Assembly (NCBI GenBank): GCA_007127695.1
Contig: SKYW01000231.1
Coordinates: 1 to 17,563, forward strand
Source of the DNA: Balneolales bacterium
GTDB lineage: Bacteria; Bacteroidota; Rhodothermia; Balneolales; Natronogracilivirgulaceae
DNA: 17,563 nucleotides
Direction: 5' to 3'
Notes under the pieces: model-generated
The model's database searches: none
What the model saw: only the letters and a program-made list of their open reading frames with translations
What the model was told of the DNA's origin: nothing
Translations under genes and position numbers: made by a program
Shown here: piece by piece, positions 9,002-17,553 of the stretch
Layout: every line of letters begins with the position of its first letter
How positions within the stretch are numbered: position 1 is the first letter of the stretch

Positions 9002-9532
9002 ATGAACAAGCATCGGATAATCGCCATATCGATACTGATACTTGCAGCAGTTTTTCTGCGATTCCTCCCCCATCCCCCCAATTTTACTCCCATAGCCGCC
9101 CTGGCACTATTTTCCGGTGTGATCTTTCGTGACCGCGTCATGGCGCTGGCGTTACCGCTTGGGGTGATGCTTGTTTCCGACCTGTTTCTGGGTTGGCACA
9201 ACACGATTTTGTATGTCTACGGCGCCTTTGCCCTGATGGTATTCCTGGGCCGTTCCCTGAAGAATCATGTCCGTGTCGGGTATATTGCCGGAGGCGGTAT
9301 CACCGGGTCCATCCTATTCTTCATCATCACCAATTTCGGTGTATGGATGTCGGGTACCATGTATCCACCGACCTGGGAGGGACTCACCGCAGCCTACATC
9401 GCCGCAGTGCCCTTTCTTCACAACATGATCCTTGGCACGCTGTTCTACAGCGCCGTTTTCTTTGGTGCTTTTCACGTTGCAGAGCGCATGATACCATCCA
9501 TCCGTGAGGAAGCCGGACATATCCGGGCCTGA
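9002..9532 (+). CDS. DUF6580-type integral membrane protein
   Basis: 176 residues with about six membrane helices (near 5-22, 27-43, 46-64, 66-83, 94-112 and 130-158). Family-like features are RFLPHPPNFTPIAALALFSG at 20-39, the conserved LVSDLFLGWH at 57-66 and NFGVWMSGTMYPPTWEGL at 111-128, followed by a helix with PFLHNMILGTLFYS. These match my memory of DUF6580 proteins. The short multi-helix form is reminiscent of ECF transporter substrate-binding subunits, but that resemblance is only an inference and no substrate is known. The gene is followed 20 bp later by the dehydrogenase gene on the same strand, so the two are probably co-transcribed. Confidence 0.8.
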   Translation: MNKHRIIAISILILAAVFLRFLPHPPNFTPIAALALFSGVIFRDRVMALALPLGVMLVSDLFLGWHNTILYVYGAFALMVFLGRSLKNHVRVGYIAGGGITGSILFFIITNFGVWMSGTMYPPTWEGLTAAYIAAVPFLHNMILGTLFYSAVFFGAFHVAERMIPSIREEAGHIRA

Positions 9533-9552
9533 AATCTGCTGCTGGATTGAAA

Positions 9553-10290
9553 ATGGAACAAACACCCCGGAAAGCCGTCATCATCGGCGCCAGCTCGGGC
9601 ATCGGTGCCGCCCTGGCCGAGGAACTCTCCAGGCGCGGATACGTACTGGGACTGGCTGCTCGCAGGACCGAACTGATGGAAAATGAGCTGCAGCCGAAAC
9701 TCACATCGCCATCCTATGCCACGTTCATGGATCTCATGGACATCGAATCCTCCATAGAGGCGCTGCATGACCTGATCGGGCGGATGGAGGGCATCGATCT
9801 GCTGGTGATCAACTCAGGGATATCCGGCAGTTCGCCGGTTATGGAACGGGAGGCGACCGAAAATCTGATCCGCATCAATGTGCTCGGGTTCGCCGGCATG
9901 CTGCACGAAGCCTACCGCATCTTCCAGAAGCAGGGGCACGGACATATTGTCGGAATCTCTTCCATCGCGGCGCTGCTCCCCCATCCCAACGGATCGGCCT
10001 ACAACGCATCCAAGGCATTTGTTTCCAACTATCTGGACAGTATCCGGCTGCGCATCAGGCGGCGCGGAGAGAACATCTCGGTCACCGACGTACTCCCTGG
10101 ATATGTGCTCACCCCCATGACCGAAGAGAACAAACGCATGTTCTGGGTCGCCAACGTGGAAAAAGCCGCCCGACAGATTGCGGACGACATCGAGAAAAAG
10201 AGGGCCGTAAGCTATATATCCCGGCGCTGGCGGCTGGTCGCCTGGCTCCTGTCACTAATGCCCCGGGGCGTCCTGAACAGAATTCTGTAA
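9553..10290 (+). CDS. Short-chain dehydrogenase/reductase (SDR)
   Basis: 245 residues, a classical-SDR length. An NAD(P)-dependent oxidoreductase is expected. The cofactor motif GASSGIG is at 12-18, with AARR (36-39) after the second strand; arginines there often mean NADP preference. NSG at 87-89 replaces the usual NAG, and the catalytic set is N109, S136/S137, Y150 and K154 (YNASK). PGYVLTP (182-188) closes the active site. The C-terminus (RRWRLVAWLLSLMPRGVLNRIL) is basic and hydrophobic, as in SDRs linked to membranes. The ATG at 9553 is chosen over an in-frame TTG at 9547; GGA lies 7 bases upstream of it. The substrate cannot be predicted. Confidence 0.9.
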   Translation: MEQTPRKAVIIGASSGIGAALAEELSRRGYVLGLAARRTELMENELQPKLTSPSYATFMDLMDIESSIEALHDLIGRMEGIDLLVINSGISGSSPVMEREATENLIRINVLGFAGMLHEAYRIFQKQGHGHIVGISSIAALLPHPNGSAYNASKAFVSNYLDSIRLRIRRRGENISVTDVLPGYVLTPMTEENKRMFWVANVEKAARQIADDIEKKRAVSYISRRWRLVAWLLSLMPRGVLNRIL

Positions 10291-10500
10291 CTGCATTATC
10301 CGGATGTAATAACTCTTTCCCCGGTTCCTGCTTTACTATCCGCCCTTATTTCGTATTTTTACATCCGTCACCTGCTCGTGTTGTCAGTATGATGAATGGC
10401 ACCCCAGTCCATGTTATTCCGGCACACCCGACACGGCAGTCAAGGATCGTAATTCAGGTGATGCCCACTGATACCCGGGACTCTAAAACGAGGCACAGGC
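10291..10500. other. Intergenic region before mgtE
   Basis: 210 bp after the SDR gene. It starts with a weak inverted repeat (ATTA...TAAT around the palindrome ATCCGGAT) just past the SDR stop. TATTTTTA near 10354 differs by one base from the TAnnTTTG promoter element. GAGG about 7 bases before the ATG at 10501 serves as the mgtE ribosome-binding site. I see no magnesium riboswitch (M-box) that I could recognise and no RNA gene. Confidence 0.4.
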
Positions 10501-11853
10501 ATGATCAATACAGAGCTCATAAAACCGGAAATCTCAGAGCTGATCGAGCAGCAAAAATGGACAGAACTCCGTGAATCCATCGAAGACTGGCCTATTCCCG
10601 AGATTGCCGATCTCATGGAGACGCTCGACAAGCGCGACCGTGTAGTTTTTTTCCGGATATTGCCGCGGGAGATCAGTACCGACACCTTCTCACATTTTGA
10701 GCCTGAGCAGCAAAATGCGCTGCTGCTTGAAATGACCGACGACGAGACCCGGCAGCTGCTCGCCAATCTGGCGCCGGATGACCGCACCGCCCTTCTGGAC
10801 GAGCTTCCGGGACAGGTGACACAGCAACTGTTGAACCTGCTCAGCCCGCAGGATCTCAAAGAGGCCCGCAGCCTGCTCGGTTACCCTGAGGAGAGCGTCG
10901 GACGCCTCATGACCCCGGATTACCTGGCCGTCAGACCGCACTGGACCATCGGACAGGCGCTGGACCACATCCGCAAAATGGGGCGACAGAGCGAGACGAT
11001 CAACATGATCTATGTCACCGATCCGGCATGGAAATTGCTGGATGCCCTGGAACTTCCGCTCTTCATCCTCTCGGATCCCGAGTTGAAGGTTTCGGATATC
11101 ATGGATGATTCCTATATCGCCGTAACTGCATTCGACGACCGGGAGGAGGCGGTCCAGGTTGTCCAGAAATATGACAAAACGGTACTGCCGGTCGTTGATT
11201 CAGACGGGATCCTTCTCGGAATTGTCACCATTGACGACCTTATCGACGTTGCGGAAGAAGAGGCCACCGAAGACTTTCACAAAACAGCCGCCGTTGCGCC
11301 GCTGCGGACCAGCTACCGTGAAGCCTCCATTTTTTCCCTGTTCAGCAAGCGGGTTTCGTGGCTTGTCGTGCTTGTCTTTGTGAATCTCATTTCTTCCGGC
11401 ATTATCGAAGCGTATGAACAGGTACTTGCTTCCGCCATAGCGCTCTCCTTTTTCATTCCGCTGCTCATAGGCAGCGGCGGTAATACCGGAGCCCAGTCAG
11501 CAACTCTGATGGTTCGTGCCATCGCAACAGGCGACCTGCAGTTGAGTCAGTGGTTCCGTGCTGTTGGCAAGGAGATTTTTGTAGGTATAATTCTTGGTAT
11601 TGCCATGGGTATCACCAGCTGGGTTCTGGGGGTGTACCGCGGCGGTCCGGAAATCGGAATAGTCGTAGGCCTCTCAATGATAGCTATCGTTCTTGCTGCA
11701 AATATCATTGGCACTATTCTGCCATTTCTGTTGACACGCTTTAATATTGATCCGGCCGTGGCAAGCAGCCCGCTGGTCACTACGATCGTAGATGCCGTCG
11801 GCCTTATCATTTACTTCAGCATTGCCAGCGTTGTGATCGGCGTAACCATGTGA
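10501..11853 (+). CDS. mgtE: Magnesium transporter MgtE
   Basis: 450 residues, the normal MgtE length. MgtE is a dimeric Mg2+ channel of the inner membrane, gated by its cytoplasmic part. The N domain (about 1-130, superhelical, with repeats such as LANLAPDDRTALLDELPGQ) is followed by two CBS domains (about 135-255: VGRLMTPDYLAVRP, then VSDIMDDSYIAV and VLPVVDSDGILLGIVTIDDL). The pore domain has five helices (about 285-448). Signature GSGGNTGAQSATLMVRAIATG is at 324-344, and DPAVASSPLVTTIVDAVG at 417-434, with D431 in the last helix matching the pore aspartate of Thermus MgtE. It converges on the hybrid kinase. Nothing looks broken. Confidence 0.97.
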   Translation: MINTELIKPEISELIEQQKWTELRESIEDWPIPEIADLMETLDKRDRVVFFRILPREISTDTFSHFEPEQQNALLLEMTDDETRQLLANLAPDDRTALLDELPGQVTQQLLNLLSPQDLKEARSLLGYPEESVGRLMTPDYLAVRPHWTIGQALDHIRKMGRQSETINMIYVTDPAWKLLDALELPLFILSDPELKVSDIMDDSYIAVTAFDDREEAVQVVQKYDKTVLPVVDSDGILLGIVTIDDLIDVAEEEATEDFHKTAAVAPLRTSYREASIFSLFSKRVSWLVVLVFVNLISSGIIEAYEQVLASAIALSFFIPLLIGSGGNTGAQSATLMVRAIATGDLQLSQWFRAVGKEIFVGIILGIAMGITSWVLGVYRGGPEIGIVVGLSMIAIVLAANIIGTILPFLLTRFNIDPAVASSPLVTTIVDAVGLIIYFSIASVVIGVTM

Positions 11854-11944
11854 TCCCCGGCGGCACAAGCCGGCACCTGTCCATCAGTGTGCTTGCCGTC
11901 GCTTTCAGGATGGCCCCAGGGCTACCGTCGCAATAACGGTTTCA
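11854..11944. terminator. Convergent mgtE/kinase spacer with two small hairpins
   Basis: 91 bp between two converging genes. Inverted repeats are CCGGC-7 bases-GCCGG (11857-11873) just after the mgtE stop, and ACCGT-7 bases-ACGGT (11924-11940) just after the kinase stop when read on the minus strand. Neither is followed by a clear T-run, so these are weak terminator candidates. Confidence 0.3.
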
Positions 11945-14806
11945 TCATCGGCCTTCGACTTCACTGTCGTTCAGGTAGTTGGCAACCACTCCGAGCAGAT
12001 CCTGCTTCTTGTACGGTTTGGACATGTAGGCGGAAAAACCCTGGGAAAGATAGTAGTCGGCATCCCCCCTCAGGGCATGCGCGGTGAGGGCTATGACCGG
12101 CAAAGATCTGAAAGAAGAATTTTTGCGGATGGACTTGAGGGTCTTTACACCATCCATGCCCGCACCCAGGCTGATATCCAGCAGAATCAGGTCGAATTTT
12201 ACTTTTTTTATCTCGTCCAGCGCTTTTTCCCCGGAATCGACGATAAGAACATCATACAGCGTACCCAGGTAGACCTTGGCGACTTCCGAACTGTCGAAGT
12301 CGTCCTCCACGATCAGAATGCGCGCAACATCCCCAGATTTTTTTCCTGCCGGCTGGTGGATTTTGGCATCGGGCTGCTCCCGTACCGGTCCGTCCGAGGA
12401 CTTCAGCGGTATGCGGAGCGTGAAGGTGGATCCTTCCCCTTTCTTGCTTTGCACCGAGATGGAGCCCCCGAGGATCTTGGCCAGTTTCCGGCTGATGGTC
12501 AGCCCCAGGCCTGTTCCTTCGTATTTGCGGGAGTAACCGGAGCTCTCCTGCTGGAACTCGTCAAAGACCCGCGGCAGAAATTCTGTGGAGATGCCGATGC
12601 CCGTGTCCCTGACATGCACCAGCACCCACTCGTCGAGCAGATCACGTTCGGTGGTTACAGACACTTCCACGTATCCGGCGTCGGTGTACTTGATCGCATT
12701 GGAGAGCAGGTTGTAGAGGATGCGTCCAAACAGCTGGCGGTCCACATCCACGAACAACTCCTCAATAACACTCTTCACCTCCAGACCAAGGTCCTTGTGC
12801 CTGGCCGGACGCGCATGCAGGTTCACGTTGCGCCTGACTTCGTCAATGATATTGGTCGGTTCCGGCTGGACCCGCACCTTGTCGGCCTCCAGCTTGACCA
12901 GGTCCAGAACCGACTCGATCGTCTCCATGAGCCGCTGTCCGCTGGCAGAAATCCTTACAGCCATGTCACGGTCTTCCCCTTCCGGCAGTTCCGACTCCAG
13001 TATGCTTGCAAAACCCAGTATGCCCGTAAGCGGCGTGCGCATCTCGTGGCTCATATTGGCCAGCAGCGCGGTCTTCACCCGGCTCATGGCTTCAGCGGAT
13101 TCCTTGGCACGGATCAGTTCCTCCTGGAACCGTTTCCGGTCGGAGATATCGCGCGAGTTGATGACAACGCCGGAAATAGTCGGTTCCCCCGTCAAATTGG
13201 TACCGATAGACTCCAGCTGGATCCACTTTCCATTCTTATGCAGGAAGCGACATTCCAGCACCATTTCTTCATCCGACTGCTCCACCATTTTCCGGAACGA
13301 GTTGCGCGCCTCGGTCATGTCCTCATTGTGGATGAAATCGAAGGTCGATTTTCCCCGCAGCTCATCCTCGTGGTACCCGAGGGTTTTCTGTATTGAAGGA
13401 GCCACATAGACAAACTTCCCGTCGCTATCCAGTATTGTGATCACATCCGAACTTTTCTGGATCAGTGTCCGGAACCGTTTCTCGCTGCTTCGAAGCAGCT
13501 CCTCCGCGCGTGCCCTGACCATATAGGCCGACACCAGCTCCACCATCAGTGAGAGCGAATGCACCTCCAGCTCCGGGAATTTCCCCCTGCTTTGCGGCCA
13601 GAAGATGTTCACGGCACCCACATAACCGGTTTCCCTGGACTGGAACGGGAATATGGCCACGGAACCGACCCCGCCATCCGCCATCATCTCACGCTCGTCG
13701 GCAGCCGCATCGGGCAGCATGCCGACCTCGGCGAATAGCAGCGGCTCTCCGGATGCAGCCTTATCCTTCCACCAGCTCCCGCAAAGATGGGTGCAGGATT
13801 CATTGTTCTGCCCTGATGAGTCTTTAGCGGGGCACACCCACGAAATCCGCTCCTCCCTGCCCTCCGAGCCGCTATTCCCGGATGGGTATATGCACAGGCA
13901 CGCCCTGGTGGCCTGTACCGACTCCGCTATCTGGCCGAGGACAGCGGATATGTCGGGCGGATCCTCCTGCATGAGCCGGGTCCGGATCCCGTTGATCACA
14001 CTCTCGAACTCCTTGCGGATACGAGTAGTTTGGGCATGCTTGCGCTCCCTGCGCATATCCCTCAGCACGGCCACAACGCCGGCCGGTTTGGCATTGTCAC
14101 CGCGAATGGCCGCAAGCGAACCGTTGACCGGGATGTGTTCGCCATCCTTTCCTGCAACCAGGCAGTCTTCCGGCAGGTACCATCGCTCCGACTGCTCCAT
14201 CAGCTCTTCCCCGGGCCATGCCACGGGAAGGCTGTCCTGCTCGCTGACCAGACGCATCACATCCTGCAGGTTTTTACCCGGAAGTTCATCGGTTTCCACA
14301 CCCAGGAGCGTTTCGGCTACCGGATTCGCATACGTTATGGTCAGATCGCGGTTGGTGGCAATAACCGCATCCCCAATATTTTTCAGTGTCGTGGATAGCA
14401 GCCGCTCGCTCCTGTTGATCTCGAGCTGTTTTTCGTGCTTGTAGAGCGCCATCTCGATGGCCGAGCGTATCTCATTTTCGCTGAATGGCTTGTGGATATA
14501 CCCATAGGGACCGGTAGCCTTGGCCCGGTCAATCGTATGCAGATCGGAATGGGCCGTGACATAGACAACCGGGATAATATGCTTTTTCAGGATCTCCCTG
14601 GCGGCCTCGATACCGTCCATCTGGCTGCCGAGGTGAATATCCATCAGTATCAGGTCCGGCTGCTCCTCAAGTGCTATCCGTATGGCGTCCGCAGCATTTC
14701 CTGCCGGGCCGACCGCAGTGTAGTTCATTCGCTCAAGGCCTGCGCAAATACTATGGGCCACAATCATTTCGTCTTCTACTACCAGAATTCTCTTTTTGTC
14801 TGGCAT
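11945..14806 (-). CDS. Soluble hybrid histidine kinase (REC-PAS-GAF-PAS-HisKA-HATPase-REC)
   Basis: 953 residues with no membrane segment, so a cytoplasmic sensor. First receiver: VVEDE (9-13), phospho-acceptor D56, T84 and K106. PAS 1 is about 133-250. A GAF-like region (about 270-435) carries a cysteine cluster: C303, C305, C325, C338 and C342. PAS 2 is about 440-557 (ending INSRDISDRKRF). HisKA has the phosphorylated H587 in NMSHEMRTPL. The ATPase has the N box around N703 (LLSNAIKYTDAG), DTGIGIS (734-740) and GTGLGLT (764-770). Second receiver: D834/D835, acceptor D877, T908 and K930. No output domain is present, so the signal presumably goes to another protein or out through a receiver or phosphotransfer partner. 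It is divergent from the membrane phosphatase gene. No clear ribosome-binding site is visible before the ATG at 14806. Confidence 0.93.
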   Translation of the reverse strand: MPDKKRILVVEDEMIVAHSICAGLERMNYTAVGPAGNAADAIRIALEEQPDLILMDIHLGSQMDGIEAAREILKKHIIPVVYVTAHSDLHTIDRAKATGPYGYIHKPFSENEIRSAIEMALYKHEKQLEINRSERLLSTTLKNIGDAVIATNRDLTITYANPVAETLLGVETDELPGKNLQDVMRLVSEQDSLPVAWPGEELMEQSERWYLPEDCLVAGKDGEHIPVNGSLAAIRGDNAKPAGVVAVLRDMRRERKHAQTTRIRKEFESVINGIRTRLMQEDPPDISAVLGQIAESVQATRACLCIYPSGNSGSEGREERISWVCPAKDSSGQNNESCTHLCGSWWKDKAASGEPLLFAEVGMLPDAAADEREMMADGGVGSVAIFPFQSRETGYVGAVNIFWPQSRGKFPELEVHSLSLMVELVSAYMVRARAEELLRSSEKRFRTLIQKSSDVITILDSDGKFVYVAPSIQKTLGYHEDELRGKSTFDFIHNEDMTEARNSFRKMVEQSDEEMVLECRFLHKNGKWIQLESIGTNLTGEPTISGVVINSRDISDRKRFQEELIRAKESAEAMSRVKTALLANMSHEMRTPLTGILGFASILESELPEGEDRDMAVRISASGQRLMETIESVLDLVKLEADKVRVQPEPTNIIDEVRRNVNLHARPARHKDLGLEVKSVIEELFVDVDRQLFGRILYNLLSNAIKYTDAGYVEVSVTTERDLLDEWVLVHVRDTGIGISTEFLPRVFDEFQQESSGYSRKYEGTGLGLTISRKLAKILGGSISVQSKKGEGSTFTLRIPLKSSDGPVREQPDAKIHQPAGKKSGDVARILIVEDDFDSSEVAKVYLGTLYDVLIVDSGEKALDEIKKVKFDLILLDISLGAGMDGVKTLKSIRKNSSFRSLPVIALTAHALRGDADYYLSQGFSAYMSKPYKKQDLLGVVANYLNDSEVEGR

Positions 14807-15027
14807 GAACTTGTTGTAATGGGAAAATGTGTGTATTGTAAATAGGTGTTAGCCGTCAATATACGCCATTTTGCAACACCCTGAAATCATATTTGAAACA
14901 AGCGGGAAGATGTTACGTATCCGTTTTGAGTACGCGATCCGGACCTCCAGGAGGTTGAGAACATCTTTGTTGATTATACCCGTGTATCGATCCGTCGACC
15001 TGATCACATCACCCAATCACCAGTTAC
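14807..15027. promoter_or_regulatory. Divergent kinase/phosphatase promoter region
   Basis: 221 bp. It contains a perfect 13-bp palindrome ACCTCC-A-GGAGGT at 14943-14955 and a longer-spaced inverted repeat GGTGTT (14845-14850) with AACACC (14875-14880). CATCTTTG at 14962-14969 is one base off the TAnnTTTG promoter element, reading towards the phosphatase gene. The palindrome includes GGAGG but is too far from any start to be a ribosome-binding site. Confidence 0.4.
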
Positions 15028-17493
15028 GTGGCTGACTCACCCCGAAAATACAGCTGGCTGCTCGTCCCTGCATTTGCAGGGTTGCTGCTTTTTCTGCTGC
15101 TCATGCCCTGGTCGCATCCGCCGGCCGATCTGACCGGTCTGGCCGAAACGGAAGAGGTGATCAGGGAGTCGCGCCGGTTTCTCGAAAAATCGGGCATCGA
15201 TCCCGGAGAGCTGAAGCCGTTTGTCGTATTTCGTACCGATGACGAGCTGCTGGACCGCCAGGTGGCGTATTTCGGCAAAAAAAAATTGTCCGAATTCATC
15301 CGCAACGGATTCCTGCGGTTCATCCCCTCCTATTACTGGCAGGTCAACTGGATCGACACCGGAGATCATGAAGATGTCGCCATAACCATGGAAAGCTACC
15401 GGCAGCCTTTTGGAGCCACCGTATTCCGAACGGTGCACGCCCCCGACGCCGCACTTATCCGCTTTCATACGGAAAACCGGAGCGGCACTGCCTTCCGTCT
15501 GCCGGACCGCCAGCCGTCCATCTCCCTCCCGGAAAACCCGGAATACCAGGATCTGAAACCAGTACTGCGGGGTTCGGTTTGGAACAACTACCTGATGAGC
15601 GTGGACTCCACCTACTACTCCGAACAGTACGAAGAGCGCCTCATCAACGCCGTTCTCGTACCGCCGGCCCAGATATTTGAACATGCCACCCGGGTGACCG
15701 TCACCCTGAATGCGGACGGACAGCTGCACCAGATCAGTCAGCGAGTGACTATCGGCGGACAACCCGTCACCGAAGCCGGCTCACCCGATGACTTCGTCCG
15801 GGTGATCTTCTTCATCCTTGCCGTGCTTCTTCTGATCACGCTCTTTGTAAGGCGGATATTTCACCGTCTGGTGGATGTGCACAGCGCCACTATTTACGGA
15901 TCCATTGCAGCCATCCTGTTTCTGCTGCACATCCTTCTCATACTGTTCCAAAGCTCCGCTTTTTCCTTCATCGACCAGCAGCTTCTGCAGATCCTTGCCA
16001 TGATGCTCATCATGGTCATTGTCTCCGTGTTTTTCGGAATTTTTATCTTCATGCTGACCGGTCTGGGAGAATCACTCAGCCGCGAAATATGGCCGGAGAA
16101 AATCACCAGCATCTCACTGCTGCGGCTGGGTTATCTCGACAGCAGTTTCCTGGGCAATTCCACGGCTTCCGGGGTTCTGGGTTCCTTCATCTACCTCGGA
16201 CTTGCCGCACTCATGTACACCTTGTCCGACCACAGCTATCTCAATCCGCTGGATGGACAGGTTTTCTATGCCGAAAGCTACTTATTCCCCGTCTCGCAAA
16301 TCATGGCACAAAGCCTGTTCTGGGCCATTCTCATCACCATCGGCGTCTTTTCATGCCTTTTGTCCTGGATCGGCATCAACTGGAAAAATGTTGTACTGCT
16401 CCTGCTGAGTGGCGGTATCGTATTCACCCTGCTTTCATCCCACCACGTCAGCACACCGGATTCCCTGCTTATTTTCGTATTCTGGCTTATTCCCGGCATT
16501 GCAGCCACCTGGTTTTTCCTGCGCCAGGATCTGCTTGCCCAACTTGTCGCCATTTTTGTATTCATCTCCCTGTGGACTACCGTGGATGGCAGGGTAATTA
16601 CAGGTTCTCCTGATGCGTGGCTGGCCTGGTCGTTCGTCGGACTGGCCGGGCTCCTGTTAGCCGGCGGAATCGGGCTGGCAGAATACGGGAAGCGTTACGG
16701 TCACCTTCCGGAGCTCACGCCCGGGTATATCCTCGAGATCGCTCGGGAACAGCGGGTGGAAAGGGAGCTGGAGATCGCCCGACAGGTTCACCAGTCGTTC
16801 CTCCCCGTCGACCTTCCGAAACTGGAAGGAATGGAAGTGGCTGCCAGCTGTCATGCCGCATTTGACGTTGGCGGCGACTATTACGACGTGATCCCGATCG
16901 ATGACCACCGCATGGCATTTGTCGTGGGCGATGTGAGCGGCAAGGGTATCCAGGCCGCGTTCTTCATGACCATGGTCAAGGGCATCTTCCAAAGCCTCGT
17001 GAAGGAAATACCCGAGCCGGTTCCGCTCCTTACCCGCATGAATCGCATCTTCTACGACAATGCCCGTCGCGGCAGCTTCATTTCCATCTGTTATGGCCTG
17101 CTGGATGTGCGGGATGCCTCACTCAGGTATGCCCGGGCCGGACACAATCCGGCGATACTCCTTCACAACCAGGAACAAAAAGCGGAATTGCTTCGCTCGG
17201 GTGGATTGGCTCTCGGTCTCACACGAAATGATGAGTTTGAGCAGAGCCTTTCGGAAGTGACCATCAAAATGAATCCTGAAGACACGCTCATATTCTACAC
17301 CGACGGGGTAACGGAAGCGCTCAATCCATCCGGGGTAATGTATGGGGAAGACCGGCTGACCAGCGAAGCCTCAAAACATCACAAACTGTCCGCCCAGCAG
17401 ATGCTCGATCAGCTTACTACGTCGGTAACCCGCTACGCCGCAAACGTCCCGCTGAATGACGACATGACCATGGTCGTGGTGCGCAAGGTGTGA
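15028..17493 (+). CDS. Multi-pass membrane protein with SpoIIE/RsbU-type Ser/Thr phosphatase domain
   Basis: 821 residues. A helix at about 9-27 is followed by an extracytoplasmic domain (about 28-255), then about seven or eight membrane helices (256-550) and a cytoplasmic phosphatase (about 575-821). The helical link RELEIARQVHQSFLP (579-593) is typical of RsbU-like enzymes. PP2C-type metal ligands are seen in VGGDYYD (614-620; D617), GDVSGKG (634-640; D635), YTDGVTEA (757-764; D759) and NDDMT (810-814). Such phosphatases usually act on a phosphorylated anti-anti-sigma-like protein in partner switching; no such partner is encoded here. The start is GTG: an in-frame stop lies at 15001-15003, no ATG occurs between it and 15028, and the next ATG would delete the first helix. 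The gene is divergent from the hybrid kinase, suggesting a shared signalling role, though this is only inferred from position. Confidence 0.92.
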   Translation: MADSPRKYSWLLVPAFAGLLLFLLLMPWSHPPADLTGLAETEEVIRESRRFLEKSGIDPGELKPFVVFRTDDELLDRQVAYFGKKKLSEFIRNGFLRFIPSYYWQVNWIDTGDHEDVAITMESYRQPFGATVFRTVHAPDAALIRFHTENRSGTAFRLPDRQPSISLPENPEYQDLKPVLRGSVWNNYLMSVDSTYYSEQYEERLINAVLVPPAQIFEHATRVTVTLNADGQLHQISQRVTIGGQPVTEAGSPDDFVRVIFFILAVLLLITLFVRRIFHRLVDVHSATIYGSIAAILFLLHILLILFQSSAFSFIDQQLLQILAMMLIMVIVSVFFGIFIFMLTGLGESLSREIWPEKITSISLLRLGYLDSSFLGNSTASGVLGSFIYLGLAALMYTLSDHSYLNPLDGQVFYAESYLFPVSQIMAQSLFWAILITIGVFSCLLSWIGINWKNVVLLLLSGGIVFTLLSSHHVSTPDSLLIFVFWLIPGIAATWFFLRQDLLAQLVAIFVFISLWTTVDGRVITGSPDAWLAWSFVGLAGLLLAGGIGLAEYGKRYGHLPELTPGYILEIAREQRVERELEIARQVHQSFLPVDLPKLEGMEVAASCHAAFDVGGDYYDVIPIDDHRMAFVVGDVSGKGIQAAFFMTMVKGIFQSLVKEIPEPVPLLTRMNRIFYDNARRGSFISICYGLLDVRDASLRYARAGHNPAILLHNQEQKAELLRSGGLALGLTRNDEFEQSLSEVTIKMNPEDTLIFYTDGVTEALNPSGVMYGEDRLTSEASKHHKLSAQQMLDQLTTSVTRYAANVPLNDDMTMVVVRKV

Positions 17494-17531
17494 CCAATCC
17501 GGGAGAAAAACGGGCACGTCCTGTCTGCATA

Positions 17532-17553
17532 CCGGCCAAGTAGTGCCAGCCGG
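17532..17553. terminator. Possible hairpin after the phosphatase gene
   Basis: CCGGC (17532-17536) and GCCGG (17549-17553) can pair around a 12-base loop about 40 bp after the stop. No T-run is visible before the window ends, so this is only a weak candidate. Confidence 0.2.

Noticed and set aside
12077..13409. Open frames antisense to the hybrid kinase
   Set aside because: They overlap the PAS, HisKA and ATPase coding sequence, have low-quality composition and lack any motif.
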